Shown: piece after piece, positions 8,552 to 17,806 of the stretch | Position numbering within the stretch: position 1 is the stretch's first letter | Layout of the letters: the number at the start of each line of letters is the position of its first letter | Notes under the pieces: model-generated | Database searches by the model: none | What the model saw: only the letters and a program-made list of their open reading frames with translations | What the model was told of the DNA's origin: nothing | Program-made: the position numbers and the translations under genes | DNA from: UBA668 sp963720695 | Lineage (GTDB): Bacteria > Actinomycetota > Acidimicrobiia > Acidimicrobiales > Ilumatobacteraceae | Assembly: GCA_963720695.1 (NCBI GenBank) | Contig: CAVRGG010000004.1 | Location: forward strand, 992,001-1,056,000 | Reading direction: 5' to 3' | DNA: 64,000 bases

Positions 8552-10334
8552 GACGTCGACGCCTTGTTCGCGAAGTATCGCCAGACCAACGCGGGGGCGA
8601 GAACGAGGCCGAGCACGAGCGCGACGACAAAGAGGATCAGCGCCAGCGAGTTGACACCGGTCTGCTGGTCGAGGGCAGTCGGAATGACCGGCCCGACCGC
8701 GACGCCGTCGACCGACTGGTCTCCCGTGGGCGCATCCGACGCCTGACACGTTCCGGTGTCGGGATCGCAACCGACGTCGGCCACCCCGTCGGTCACTCCA
8801 CCAGCGTCGACGGAGAGCGTGTCGGTCGTGTCCGTTCCGGCGCCGTCCGTGCCCGAGCCGGTGCCGACCCCCGTCCCGTTGCCAGCGTCGGTACCGGTCC
8901 CCGTGCCGACGCCCGCGCCGGTGCCAGTACCGGTGCCCGAGCCGGTGCCCGAGCCCGTTCCCGTGCCTCCTCCGGTGGTAGCACCCGAACCACCGGTGGA
9001 GCCGGCTCCCGCGGCGACTGCGGTCGGAAGGTTCGAGAGACCGCCGGTTCCGTCAGCGCATTGGGTCGTGCCACCCGCCTGGTCGCACGCCTTCGGCTGT
9101 GGCGCGCGGTCGGCGAGAAGGTTCGAGCCGTCCGCTGCGAACGTCGGGTTCTTGCACGACGTGATGTCGATGTCCTGCACCACGACGCCGGGAATCTTCC
9201 GGATCTGATCGAAGCTGGCCTCGACCAGGTTGATCGGCATCGGCGAGTACCCCAACGACGCCGACTGTTGCTGCGCCTGACACATCGCGTAGTAGGCGAA
9301 TGCTCCGAGCGTCCTCCCCTTCTGTTCGTTGAACTGCCCCCCGACAACCGTCGGAAGGATCAGGTACGAGTACGAGGACAGTTGGTAGTTGCGTGGGTCC
9401 TTGTCGACGTAGACGCCCGCGAGGTCTTGGGTCAGGTACACCGTGGGGTCGTTGGCGTTGGTGTTGATCTTGGCCTTGAGGAGTGAGACGGCGACGTTCT
9501 CAGGCGTCGGCTCGGTGTAGAAGCCCGCCGCGTTGAGGACCTTCGCGACGGGGAATTGGGAGCCGAGCGCGTACGAGTAGTTCACGTAGCCGATGGCACC
9601 CTCCGCGAAGCCCTGACTGACGTACCCGGCGATGCCGAGGTCGCCGCCCTGCGAGATCATCCCTGCGATAGTCGGGTAGAACGACGTGAACCCGCACGCC
9701 GGTGCCCTTCCCGACTTGCTGCAGAACGTGTTCCAGATCTGCGGAAACTGACTGATCATCCACTTCGTGAACTGGGCGCTCGAGCCCGACCCATCCGAAC
9801 GTACGACTGGCACGATCGTCCTCGCCGGCAGCACCAACCCTGGGTTGTCTGCGGCTATTGCAGGATCGTTCCACTGCGTCAGCACACCGGTGAAGATCTT
9901 GGCGACGTTCTCGCCGGACAGCCGCAGGTTGGTCACCCGCTTGCCGTTGATCTTGAGGTTGTACATGAACGACGTACCACCGGCCACGACCGGGATGTAG
10001 GCGTAGCTGCCAGGAGCGGGGTTCTCTGGTGCCGAGCCGTCCTCGGGTTGGAACTGGAACGGAATGTCCGACGCTGCAAATCGACGGTGCCATTGAGGTA
10101 GTTCTTCCGCCCAGCGCTCGAACCGCTCGGGTTGTAGTCGACCGTCATCCCGAATTGTCGAACGTTGACGCGCATCGCGTCGATCGCGTTCGCGGCCCAG
10201 GACGAGCCTTCGCCCGAGATGCGTTGGTAGCTCCCGCTCGCCGTCGCCGTCGGCTCCGCGATTCCCCCGAGCACGACGGACAGGATGAGGCCTGTCGCGA
10301 CGAGGAGGCCGCGAAACCGGCCACGGCGGATCAC
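8548..10334 (-). CDS. pstS: Membrane-anchored PstS phosphate-binding protein, interrupted by a one-base frameshift
   Basis: The N-terminal part is read from GTG 10334 (GTGA overlap with pstA): signal peptide, then ISGEGSSWAANAIDAM and YNPSGSSAGRKN, hallmarks of PstS. The frame breaks near 10079, where the DNA reads GTCGATTTGCAGCG but the family expects VDFAASDIPF; restoring one base joins it to the second frame, which continues with PFQFQPEDG, GENVAKIFTGVLTQWNDP and VVRSDGSGSS, all PstS motifs. The rejoined protein is about 595 residues. It has a C-terminal Gly/Thr linker (GTGTGSG repeats) and a membrane helix (LALILFVVALVLGLVLAPAL), so it is anchored by its tail rather than by a lipid. The break is probably a sequencing error or a recent mutation, since the rest is intact. 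Confidence 0.8.
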
Positions 10335-11593
10335 GAGGTCACCGTCGAGGGGTCGACTTCAATGGTCCGCCGCGCGTCGAGTCTCGCGACGTCCGCCGCT
10401 GACCGGGATGCCGTCCGCCGAGCTTGACGCTTCGACTGGTGCCCAGCCGGGCGGCCACCGAAGATTCGAGCGACAGCGAACAACAGGAGGACGAGGATCA
10501 TCAGCACCGCAGCGGCGCCGAAACCCCGGGCGATGAGTTCGGGCTGGGGCGAGCGAACCAGCTCATAGGCGGCCAGTGGAAGCGACACCATCGGATTCTT
10601 GGTGGGATCGAGATTCATCGTCGCCGTGTAGCCGGCGGTCAGCAACACCGGGGCGGTTTCGCCGATGCCTCGCGCGACCCCGAGGATCACAGCAGTGGTC
10701 AGACCAGATCGAGCCGTCGGCAGCACCACGTGCCAGACAGTTCGCCATTGCGGCGCGCCGAGCGCGGCCGAAGCCTCGCGAAGGTTGCCTGGCACCAACC
10801 GCAACACCACGTCCGCCGACCGGATGATGATCGGCAGCATCATGATGCTCATCGCGATCGACGCGGCGATACCGGAGCGTTGGTAGCCCAACACGAGGAT
10901 CCACGTCGCGAACACGAACAGGCCGGCGAGGATCGATGGCAGCGCCGTCATCGCCGTGACGACGGTCCGAACCAGATTGGCGCCTCGTCCGCGGGCCTCG
11001 GTGAGGTACACCGCGCACGCGAGGCCGAGGGGAACGGTGATGACGAGCGCCAGCATCGTCATGATCAGCGTGCCGGCGATCGCGTGGAGGATGCCTCCCA
11101 CCTCGAGCGGATCCAGCGGTCCGGTGACGCTGAGATCCTGGACGTAGAAGTTCGACTTCGACAGCGCTGACCGCCCCCGCCAGAGCACGAAGATGATCAC
11201 GGAGAAGAGCGCGGACAGCGCGGTCAGCGCAGCGCATGTCAACAGCGCAGTCATCAGCCGATCGACCACGGCCGGGCGGCTCTCGGTCATCGATACGAGG
11301 ACCGCGTAGGTCGCGAGGAACATCGCGAATGCCACGAGGACGAAACCGAGCTTCCCATGGAGCGACGTGAGCCGACCGAAGACCAGCATTGTGCTCGCGA
11401 TCGAGCTGGCAATGGCACCGACGACGAGGACCACGTCGTGCTTCGAGACCCGTCCGACCGACCGCCGCGGCTGAGAGCCGGCCGCACCACCAGGTCGAAC
11501 GGGGAGTACCGTTCGGGCGCCTGCAGCAGCGTCCGGGCGGCCCTGTGGCAGCGCCGTCGGGCGCTCTTCGTCGTCCACCATCATGACCGTCAT
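10331..11593 (-). CDS. pstA: Phosphate-type ABC transporter permease PstA
   Basis: A 420-residue permease, longer than the usual 280-300 because of a ~50-residue basic/Pro-rich cytoplasmic N-terminus and a basic tail of about 35 residues. ATG 11593 overlaps the pstC stop as ATGA. About six to eight membrane segments are visible. The permease EAA-type loop reads EASAALGAPQWRTVWHVVLPTARSG (here split as EASAALGAPQWRT and VVLPTARSG), and GIGETAPVLLTAG is diagnostic of PstA. It pairs with PstC to form the transmembrane channel energised by PstB. Confidence 0.93.
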   Translation of the reverse strand: MTVMMVDDEERPTALPQGRPDAAAGARTVLPVRPGGAAGSQPRRSVGRVSKHDVVLVVGAIASSIASTMLVFGRLTSLHGKLGFVLVAFAMFLATYAVLVSMTESRPAVVDRLMTALLTCAALTALSALFSVIIFVLWRGRSALSKSNFYVQDLSVTGPLDPLEVGGILHAIAGTLIMTMLALVITVPLGLACAVYLTEARGRGANLVRTVVTAMTALPSILAGLFVFATWILVLGYQRSGIAASIAMSIMMLPIIIRSADVVLRLVPGNLREASAALGAPQWRTVWHVVLPTARSGLTTAVILGVARGIGETAPVLLTAGYTATMNLDPTKNPMVSLPLAAYELVRSPQPELIARGFGAAAVLMILVLLLFAVARIFGGRPAGHQSKRQARRTASRSAADVARLDARRTIEVDPSTVTS

Positions 11594-12615
11594 GCTTCGC
11601 TACTCGCTCCGGAGCGGGACCGCGCCACGAACCACGAAGCAGTGAAGTTGACGACCAGCGTCACTGCGAACAGTGCGAGCCCTGCGGCCATCAAGGCGGA
11701 CAGACCGAACCCCGAGGCCTCGCTGTAGCGGAGCGCGATGAGGCTCGACACAGAGTTCGCGCCGGCCTCGAGGACGTGAAGGTTGATGTCGAAGCGCGGA
11801 GAGATGATGAGGAGCACTGCGATCGTCTCGCCCAAGGCTCTACCGAGCCCGAGCATCGTTCCGCCGATCATTCCTCCCCGCCCGAAGGGAAGCGCGACGA
11901 CACGGATCATTCCCCACCGCGTGGACCCGAGGGCGTAGGCGCCCTCACGCTCGCCGAGCGGCACCTGTGAGAACACCTCTCGCATGACGACGCACTGGAT
12001 GGGCATCACCATCATCGCCACGACGACCCCGGCGATGAAGGCCGAGGCGGTGTACACCGACGCGCTCGACAGCGGACTGTGCGGATCGGCGCCCGCGACG
12101 TGGAAGATCGGGATCCACCCGAACCACACGTTGATCCAGCGGGACACTCCGACGAGGTGGCCCTGCAGTAGAAACAGGCCCCACAGTCCGTAGACCACGC
12201 TCGGCACCGCCGCCATCAAGTCGACAAGGGCGACCAGCGTCGAGCGGAGCCACGTGGGAGCAACCTCCGTGATGAACAACGCTGTTCCGATCGAGATCGG
12301 CAGCGCGATCGCCACGGCGACGATGGCGATGACCACCGTGCCGAGCAACACTGCGGCGATACCGAACTTGCCTCGGTCCGGTTGCCACTCACTGGTGGTG
12401 AAGAACGACAGTCCGGTGGTGCGAAGCGCCTGGGTGGCCTGGATCGCCAAGAACAAACCCACCGCAACCATGACTGCAAGGACGAGGAGTCCGCTCAGGG
12501 AAGCGCCAGCGTGGAAGACACGGTCACCGCGGCCTCGTCGGGTGGAGAGCGCGCGCGGCTGCGGCGAGAGGTCGTCGACGTCGGGCACGTCGGGGGTGAT
12601 CGTCATCATGTCCAC
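11590..12615 (-). CDS. pstC: Phosphate-type ABC transporter permease PstC
   Basis: A 341-residue permease with about six membrane helices. Family motifs include ITEVAPTWLR, AAVPSVVYGLWGLF, VPLGEREGAYALGSTRW and GRALGETIAVLLI. GTG 12615 is the longest start, only three bases after the upstream coiled-coil gene; ATG codons at 12609 and 12606 are alternatives and none has a strong ribosome-binding site, so expression may rely on coupling. It forms the phosphate-type channel with PstA. Confidence 0.92.
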   Translation of the reverse strand: MDMMTITPDVPDVDDLSPQPRALSTRRGRGDRVFHAGASLSGLLVLAVMVAVGLFLAIQATQALRTTGLSFFTTSEWQPDRGKFGIAAVLLGTVVIAIVAVAIALPISIGTALFITEVAPTWLRSTLVALVDLMAAVPSVVYGLWGLFLLQGHLVGVSRWINVWFGWIPIFHVAGADPHSPLSSASVYTASAFIAGVVVAMMVMPIQCVVMREVFSQVPLGEREGAYALGSTRWGMIRVVALPFGRGGMIGGTMLGLGRALGETIAVLLIISPRFDINLHVLEAGANSVSSLIALRYSEASGFGLSALMAAGLALFAVTLVVNFTASWFVARSRSGASSEA

Positions 12616-12618
12616 GGT

Positions 12619-13404
12619 TCACGCCATCCACGCCACGAGCACCACGAGCACGATCACCATTGCCAGGCCCATCAGGAAGACATCGGGGTGGCGGGCGTGC
12701 ATCCAGAACGAAGCACGGGCCGGGCTGTCCGGCACCGAGGGAGGCGCCGGCGCTTGCACGATCACCGGAGGCAAGGCGATGGGCGGTCGGCTGAGCGGGT
12801 TGGCCCGAGCGTCGGCGATTCGCTCGTCGAGCAACGCGGAGAACATCGTCGCGAAGGCTCGGGCGAACGCCTCTGCATCGAGCACGACGTTGATCTGCTG
12901 CGGCGCCCGCTCGCGCGAAGGACGCATCACCACCCGTGGCGTGGTTGGTGGTGGCAGCACCTCGGGTTGCGGCGGCGGCTCCGCCCGATCGCGAGCGTCG
13001 ACGTCGACAATGACCTCCGACTCGGCGACACCGGGCTCAACGACCTCCGGCGCGACGACCTCCGGCTCGATGGTGTCCTCGACGACCGCCTCTCGCGCTG
13101 CGAGCTCGGCGGCGCGAGCATCGGCGATCAGTTCGTTCGCCCTTCGTCGGGCCGCAGCGACCGCCTCGGCCGCCGCCGCACGTTCCCCGGCGACGGCCTC
13201 GTCCAGTCCGCGACGGCGCTCCTCGATCAGGGGGTCGAGGCGCTCGCGCAGCTGCGCTCTTGCGGCGGCTTCGTCGATCGTCGACTCAGCGGCCTCGAGG
13301 GTCGCCGCTTCCTGGAGCGACGTCCGCAACTGGAGGGTCAGCAGGGCGATCCCGGCACGTGGTGACAGCGCCGACGCCTCCGAGCTGGGCGCATCAGTCG
13401 ACAT
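12619..13404 (-). CDS. Coiled-coil protein with C-terminal membrane helix
   Basis: A 261-residue hypothetical protein. ATG 13404 (MSTDAPSSE) is chosen; it lies 11 nt inside the end of the upstream gene. Residues ~25-110 are Ala/Glu/Arg-rich helix with coiled-coil character, ~110-160 are acidic Val/Glu/Pro repeats, ~175-215 are a second helical stretch (NVVLDAEAFARAFATMFSAL) and the last ~22 residues form a single membrane helix (VFLMGLAMVIVLVVLVAW). With almost no residues after the helix, it looks tail-anchored with the bulk in the cytoplasm. It directly precedes pstC. No family is recognised. Confidence 0.7.
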   Translation of the reverse strand: MSTDAPSSEASALSPRAGIALLTLQLRTSLQEAATLEAAESTIDEAAARAQLRERLDPLIEERRRGLDEAVAGERAAAAEAVAAARRRANELIADARAAELAAREAVVEDTIEPEVVAPEVVEPGVAESEVIVDVDARDRAEPPPQPEVLPPPTTPRVVMRPSRERAPQQINVVLDAEAFARAFATMFSALLDERIADARANPLSRPPIALPPVIVQAPAPPSVPDSPARASFWMHARHPDVFLMGLAMVIVLVVLVAWMA

Positions 13405-13756
13405 CGGACACCCGCTCGGGGGAGTCGGCGTCGTCGGGCTGCCAGGAGATCTCGAGTTCGGCCTCGGTGAGGATCCGCTCGACCTCATCGCGTGCCGCGC
13501 GCCGAATCATGTCGACGGTGACCTGATGCTGGCGCTCCATGTCGGCCAACTGCTCCTGCGCGGCAACGAGCTCCGCGCGAAGCATCGCTCGCAGCTCGGT
13601 GTCTCGTTCCTCGCTTCGCTGCCGAGCGGCGGCCGCACGGTCACGGGCCGATGCGATCTCGGCCACGAGGCGTGCGTGCTCGGCCGCGTGGTCTTCGAGA
13701 TGGGCGACGTGAGCAGGCGGGGTGCTGATCGATGGATGGCCGTTCACCGCAACCAT
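13394..13756 (-). CDS. Small soluble coiled-coil protein
   Basis: A 120-residue protein from ATG 13756, five bases after the upstream gene. Nearly the whole length is predicted helix with heptad-like Ala/Leu/Glu/Arg spacing (AEIASARDRAAAARQRSEE, LRAELVAAQEQLADM), preceded by a His-rich segment (HVAHLEDHAAEH). No signal peptide or membrane helix is visible. Sandwiched between two membrane-anchored helical proteins, it may be their cytoplasmic partner, by inference only. Confidence 0.65.
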   Translation of the reverse strand: MVAVNGHPSISTPPAHVAHLEDHAAEHARLVAEIASARDRAAAARQRSEERDTELRAMLRAELVAAQEQLADMERQHQVTVDMIRRAARDEVERILTEAELEISWQPDDADSPERVSDVD

Positions 13757-13761
13757 GGTCG

Positions 13762-14784
13762 TCAACCAATCCAGACCAGGAGCAGCACGAGGATGGACGT
13801 CACCGCGGTGACTGGCAGCACGGCGTGGGTGACCGCCGACCGGATCGCATCGACCACGCGCGAACTTGTTCGCTCGCCCCAGAACGGGCGGCTGTCGACC
13901 GGCACCTCGCCCGTCTCGGGATAGGAGGCGGCGAGGGCCTCGAGGCGGATGATCATCTCGTCGATCGCCGGCGTCATGCTCGGCGACGGTTCTGCCAGCG
14001 CGGGCTCGTCGGGCGGGCTCAACTCCTGCCCGAGGCATGCGAGCACTTCCTCGAGGTCGGCCTCGGTGGCCCCGTCCAGCACGGCGCGCACCGCATCCGG
14101 CAGCACGTTCTGTGGCACCGCGGTGCCCGCCTCCGCCACGCTCGGGCGGTGCCCGGCGGCAGCGATCAGATCCATCGCTTCGAGCCCAGCGACGTGCACC
14201 CGCATGGCCGCGCGCGCCCGGGCGTCTTCGATCAGTCCGCGGCCGTCGCGGTTCTCCACCACCCACCACTCGTCGAGCACTGCAGCCAGCTGGCGCTCCG
14301 CAACCGCTCCATCGGGTTCGTCCGACCCGAACGCGTCGTCGATCAATGTTGCCAGCGCCTTCATCTCCGCAGTGGCGGGCATCACGCTGCACACGGGCGG
14401 GGCGGCACACGGCGGGCCCAGCGGAGGCCCGAAGGGCGTCGCCCCGCGGGGCACGGAGGCATCCACGCGGGCGAGCGCATCGGCGATGATGCGCTCGGCA
14501 CGTCGATCGGCTTCTCGAGTGATGCCGGCCACCTCGGCGTCGACCTCGGCGCGGCGGGCCAGGATCGAGCGCTGGGCGTCGAAGAACTGCCGGGTCAGTC
14601 GACCCTGGATCGCCGAGACATGAGCGAGCTGACCCGAGTCATGACCGAGGAGCGATCGGGCACGGCCGATTGTGTCAAGGAAGTGCGCCTGCTCCTTCCT
14701 CAGCGTGTCAAAGAAGTGCTCCACCTGGTCCGCGCGCACGGGCGAGATGCCCTCGGTGAGCGTCGGCGGCGGCGCGGTCTCCAT
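13762..14784 (-). CDS. Helical protein with C-terminal membrane segment, first gene of the pst-associated operon
   Basis: A 340-residue protein beginning at ATG 14784. Residues ~15-110 are helical (VEHFFDTLRKEQAHFLDTI, then an Ala/Arg-rich coiled coil); a Pro/Cys-rich linker follows (GPPLGPPCAAPPVC), then a second helical domain (~135-300) and a C-terminal membrane helix (VLPVTAVTSILVLLLVWIG). It shares this soluble-helical plus tail-anchor layout with the gene at 12619-13404. It is separated from map by about 200 bp and is the likely first gene of the operon that runs to pstB. No known family is recognised. Confidence 0.68.
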   Translation of the reverse strand: METAPPPTLTEGISPVRADQVEHFFDTLRKEQAHFLDTIGRARSLLGHDSGQLAHVSAIQGRLTRQFFDAQRSILARRAEVDAEVAGITREADRRAERIIADALARVDASVPRGATPFGPPLGPPCAAPPVCSVMPATAEMKALATLIDDAFGSDEPDGAVAERQLAAVLDEWWVVENRDGRGLIEDARARAAMRVHVAGLEAMDLIAAAGHRPSVAEAGTAVPQNVLPDAVRAVLDGATEADLEEVLACLGQELSPPDEPALAEPSPSMTPAIDEMIIRLEALAASYPETGEVPVDSRPFWGERTSSRVVDAIRSAVTHAVLPVTAVTSILVLLLVWIG

Positions 14785-14983
14785 GCAGCTGCGACAGTAG
14801 AAGTGGCGGATGACATCGACATGAATGACACGTGATCAAGCCATGTCCTCGGCATGAATGTCCGCAGCGGGGAGTCGTGCGCCGACGAATGCGCCGACGT
14901 CATGCGCCTGGCCCGCCACCCGGAGTGAGATAGCGCAGCGCGTCGTCGCCGACCACGCTTCGTCCACACGCCCAGCCGGGTGC

Positions 14984-15755
14984 TCAGGGGCGGGTGAGGA
15001 TCTCCGGACCGTGCTCACCGACGAGCACGGTGTGCTCGGCGTGCGCGGCCAGCGACCCGTCGGCAGTGACGATCGTCCAGCCGTCGTCGAGCTGCATCAC
15101 GTCGTCGTCGCCACCGGCGATGAGCATCGGCTCGATCGCCAACACGACGCCGGGCAGCAGCTCGAGCCCGCGCCCGGCGCGTCCTCGGTTCTCGACGTCG
15201 GGGTCCTCGTGCATGGCCCGGCCGATCCCGTGGCCGCAGAAGTCTCGCGGGCTCCCGAAGCCGGCCGAGGAGACCACGAAGTCGATCGCCGAGCCCACGT
15301 CGCCGAGGCGCTTCCCCGGACGCATCTGGCCGATGGCGGCGGTGAGCGCCGCCTCGGCCGTCTCCATCAGCCGTTGCGCCTCCGCCGTGACGGTCCCGAT
15401 GCCCATGGTGAACGCGGCGTCGCCGTGCCAACCGTTGACGATCGCCCCGCAGTCCACCGACAGCAGATCGCCCTCCTCCAACACCCTGCTGCCCGGGATG
15501 CCGTGCACCACCTCGTCGTTGACCGACGTGCAGATCACCGCCGGAAACCCGTGATAGCCGAAGAAGTTCGACGTCGCGTTGCGCCGTTCGATCACGTCTC
15601 GGGCGACACGATCGAGCGCTGCGGTGGTGACCCCCGGACGCGCTCGCAGCGCGCACCGCGGCGTGCATCTCCGCGACCACTCGGCCGGCCGCACGCATCT
15701 CGCGGAGCTGATCCGCGCTACGGCGAGGAATGGCGCCCCGGCCGAAACGAGCCAT
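14984..15755 (-). CDS. map: Methionine aminopeptidase type I, interrupted by a one-base frameshift
   Basis: Removes the initiator Met from new proteins; a dinuclear metalloprotease. The N-terminus is read from ATG 15755 (MARFGRGAIPRRSADQL, then MRAAGRVVAEMHAAVRAA), which forms TGATG with the adk stop. The frame then shifts near 15645 and continues as RPGVTTAALDRVARDVIERR. The length 14984-15755 is one base too long for an open frame, which fits a single extra base. Metal and catalytic motifs are present downstream: NDEVVHGIP, SVDCGAIVNGWHGDAAFT, CGHGIGRAMHEDP and AIEPML. Because map is normally essential, either this is a sequencing error or another copy exists. Confidence 0.85.
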
Positions 15756-16420
15756 CAGCTCGATCGACGCATCATGTCCACGGCGGCCGTGAGCCGGTCG
15801 AAGACTTCGTCGGGCGAAGCGACGCCGTCGACGACCACCATCCGACCCTGCTGACGGTAGTACTCGATGAGAGGCGCCGTCTGCTCCTCGTAGAGGTCGA
15901 GGCGATGGATGATCGCCTCGGGCGTGTCGTCGTCGCGGTGCATCACGTCGCCACCGCAGACCTCACAGATCCACGGCAGCTTCTCGACGCCCTGGGCGAC
16001 GTAGTTGGTCCCGCAGTCGCGGCACACACGGCGCGACGAGAGGCGTTCGAGCACCATCTCGCGCGGCACATCGAGGTCGAGGACGGCATCGATGGGGAGC
16101 TCGGCGGTGATGTCGTCGAGCGCCATCGCCTGCGGCACCGTGCGGGGAAACCCGTCGAGGATGTAGCCGCGCCCCACCGCGTCGGACTGGGAGAGCCGCT
16201 CGCGCACCAGACCGACCATGATCTCGTCACCGACGAGGGAGCCATCGTCCATCACTCGCTTGGCCATCACGCCCAGCTCCGTGCCCTCGCGCACGGCGGC
16301 GCGGAGCATGTCGCCCGTGCTGATGTGTGGCACCACGAAGTGGCGCGACAACCTCACGCATTGTGTGCCCTTGCCAGCGCCTTGGCGACCGAGCAAGATC
16401 AGCCGGGCGCCCGGGATCAC
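15755..16420 (-). CDS. adk: Adenylate kinase with zinc-type lid
   Basis: Catalyses ATP + AMP to 2 ADP. GTG 16420 overlaps the secY stop (GTGA) and begins the typical VIPGARLILLG. The P-loop is GRQGAGKGTQ, the AMP-binding region STGDMLRAAV, and the nucleotide motif GYILDGFPRT. The lid has four Cys (CRDCG and CEVCGG), so it binds zinc. The 221-residue length is normal for a long-form kinase. It follows secY, as in most bacteria. Confidence 0.95.
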   Translation of the reverse strand: MIPGARLILLGRQGAGKGTQCVRLSRHFVVPHISTGDMLRAAVREGTELGVMAKRVMDDGSLVGDEIMVGLVRERLSQSDAVGRGYILDGFPRTVPQAMALDDITAELPIDAVLDLDVPREMVLERLSSRRVCRDCGTNYVAQGVEKLPWICEVCGGDVMHRDDDTPEAIIHRLDLYEEQTAPLIEYYRQQGRMVVVDGVASPDEVFDRLTAAVDMMRRSS

Positions 16421-17748
16421 TTCAGGAAGCCCTCGTAATTTCGAAGCATCAGCTGGCTGTCGATCTGACGCATCAGCTCGAGGGCGACGCCGACGGCGAT
16501 GAGCACGGTGGTTCCTGCGAACGGGAAGTTGCGCACGCCGAAGGCCCACAGCAGCAGGTACGGCGTCATGGCGACGAGTGCGACGAACAGGGCGCCCGGG
16601 AGGGTGATGCGGTTCACGGCCTTGGACAGATAGCGCTCGGTCTGAGGACCGGGGCGCACACCGGGGATGAAGCCACCCTGACGACGGATCTGGTCGGCCT
16701 GACGGATCGGGTCGAAGGCGATCGAGTTGTAGAAGTAGGCGAACGCCACGATCATCAGCGAGAACAGGGAGATGTAGACCCAGTTCTGGCTGTTGACGAG
16801 GTGGGTGTCGACCCAGCTCTGGACGCTGGCCCGCCACCCGCCGCCGCTGCTGCCTCCGAGCAGGTTGGTGAGCAACACCGGGAGCAGCAGGATCGAGCTG
16901 GCGAAGATGATCGGGATCACGCCGCTCTGGTTGACCTTGAGCGGGATGTAGGTGCTCTGGCCGCCGTACATCCGGCGACCGACCACACGCTTGGCGAACT
17001 GCACGGGGATCCGGCGGTGGGCCAACTCGACCTTGACGACGGCGATGACGATGCCGACGCTGACGCCGATGAGCAGCGCGAACGGGATCCAGCTCTTCTC
17101 CTGGTAGATCGCGTAGTAGCCGAAGGGCAGGCGGCTGACCACGGACGCCATGATGATCATGCTCATGCCGTTGCCGATGCCGCGCTGGCTGATCAGCTCA
17201 CCGATCCACATCAGTGCCGCCGTGCCGCCGACGAGGGTGAGGATGACGAGGTAGCCGCGGGGCCACATGCCGTCGGTGAGCAGCTTCACGTTCTGCGGCA
17301 ATCGTTGTGCCGCGCCGAAGAACGCGTTGCCGTTGCCGTTACCGAAGATGAACGTGAGCGCCGTCGCCTGCATCGTGGCGATGCCGATGGCGAGGTAGCG
17401 GGTGTACTGGGTGATCTTGCGCTGACCCACCGCACCCTCTTGCTGGAGCTTCTCCAGCTTGGGGATGACCACACCCAACACCTGCATGATGATGCTCGCC
17501 GTGATGTAGGGCATGATGCCCAGGGCGAAGATGCTGAAGCTGCCGAACGCTCCACCCGAGAACAGGTCGAGGAACCCGAGTGCACCCTGGGACTCCACAC
17601 CCTTCTTGAACTGGGCGATGGCGTCACGGTCGATACCGGGGACGCGGATGGCGTTGCCCAGTCGGTACAGGGCCACCATGGCGAGCAGGAACAGGATCTT
17701 GTTCCGCAGATCGGGGACCTTGAAGACGTTCTTCAGGTTCGAGAACAC
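16417..17748 (-). CDS. secY: Protein translocase channel subunit SecY
   Basis: The 443-residue, ten-helix core of the Sec export channel. GTG 17748 is chosen because GGGAG lies eight bases upstream and the product starts MFSNLKNVFKVPDLR as in other actinobacteria. Recognisable segments are PGID in the first periplasmic region, LGIMPYITASIIMQ, and the C-terminal FIPGVRPG...TERYL region that contacts the ribosome and SecA. A 58-bp gap separates it from rplO. Confidence 0.96.
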   Translation of the reverse strand: MFSNLKNVFKVPDLRNKILFLLAMVALYRLGNAIRVPGIDRDAIAQFKKGVESQGALGFLDLFSGGAFGSFSIFALGIMPYITASIIMQVLGVVIPKLEKLQQEGAVGQRKITQYTRYLAIGIATMQATALTFIFGNGNGNAFFGAAQRLPQNVKLLTDGMWPRGYLVILTLVGGTAALMWIGELISQRGIGNGMSMIIMASVVSRLPFGYYAIYQEKSWIPFALLIGVSVGIVIAVVKVELAHRRIPVQFAKRVVGRRMYGGQSTYIPLKVNQSGVIPIIFASSILLLPVLLTNLLGGSSGGGWRASVQSWVDTHLVNSQNWVYISLFSLMIVAFAYFYNSIAFDPIRQADQIRRQGGFIPGVRPGPQTERYLSKAVNRITLPGALFVALVAMTPYLLLWAFGVRNFPFAGTTVLIAVGVALELMRQIDSQLMLRNYEGFLK

Positions 17749-17806
17749 GGGTGAGCTCCCAGAGTGGGTTGGTTCGTCGCCCGGGTGGCGACGAGATCAG
17801 AGGTCA

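Noticed and set aside
8548..10336. Programmed ribosomal frameshifting in pstS
   Set aside because: There is no convincing slippery heptamer or following structure at the site, and the upstream frame runs on as unrelated sequence; a lost base is simpler.
14836..15018. A 60-codon minus-strand frame after map
   Set aside because: No ribosome-binding site, overlaps the map end and resembles no protein. It could be a remnant but cannot be supported.
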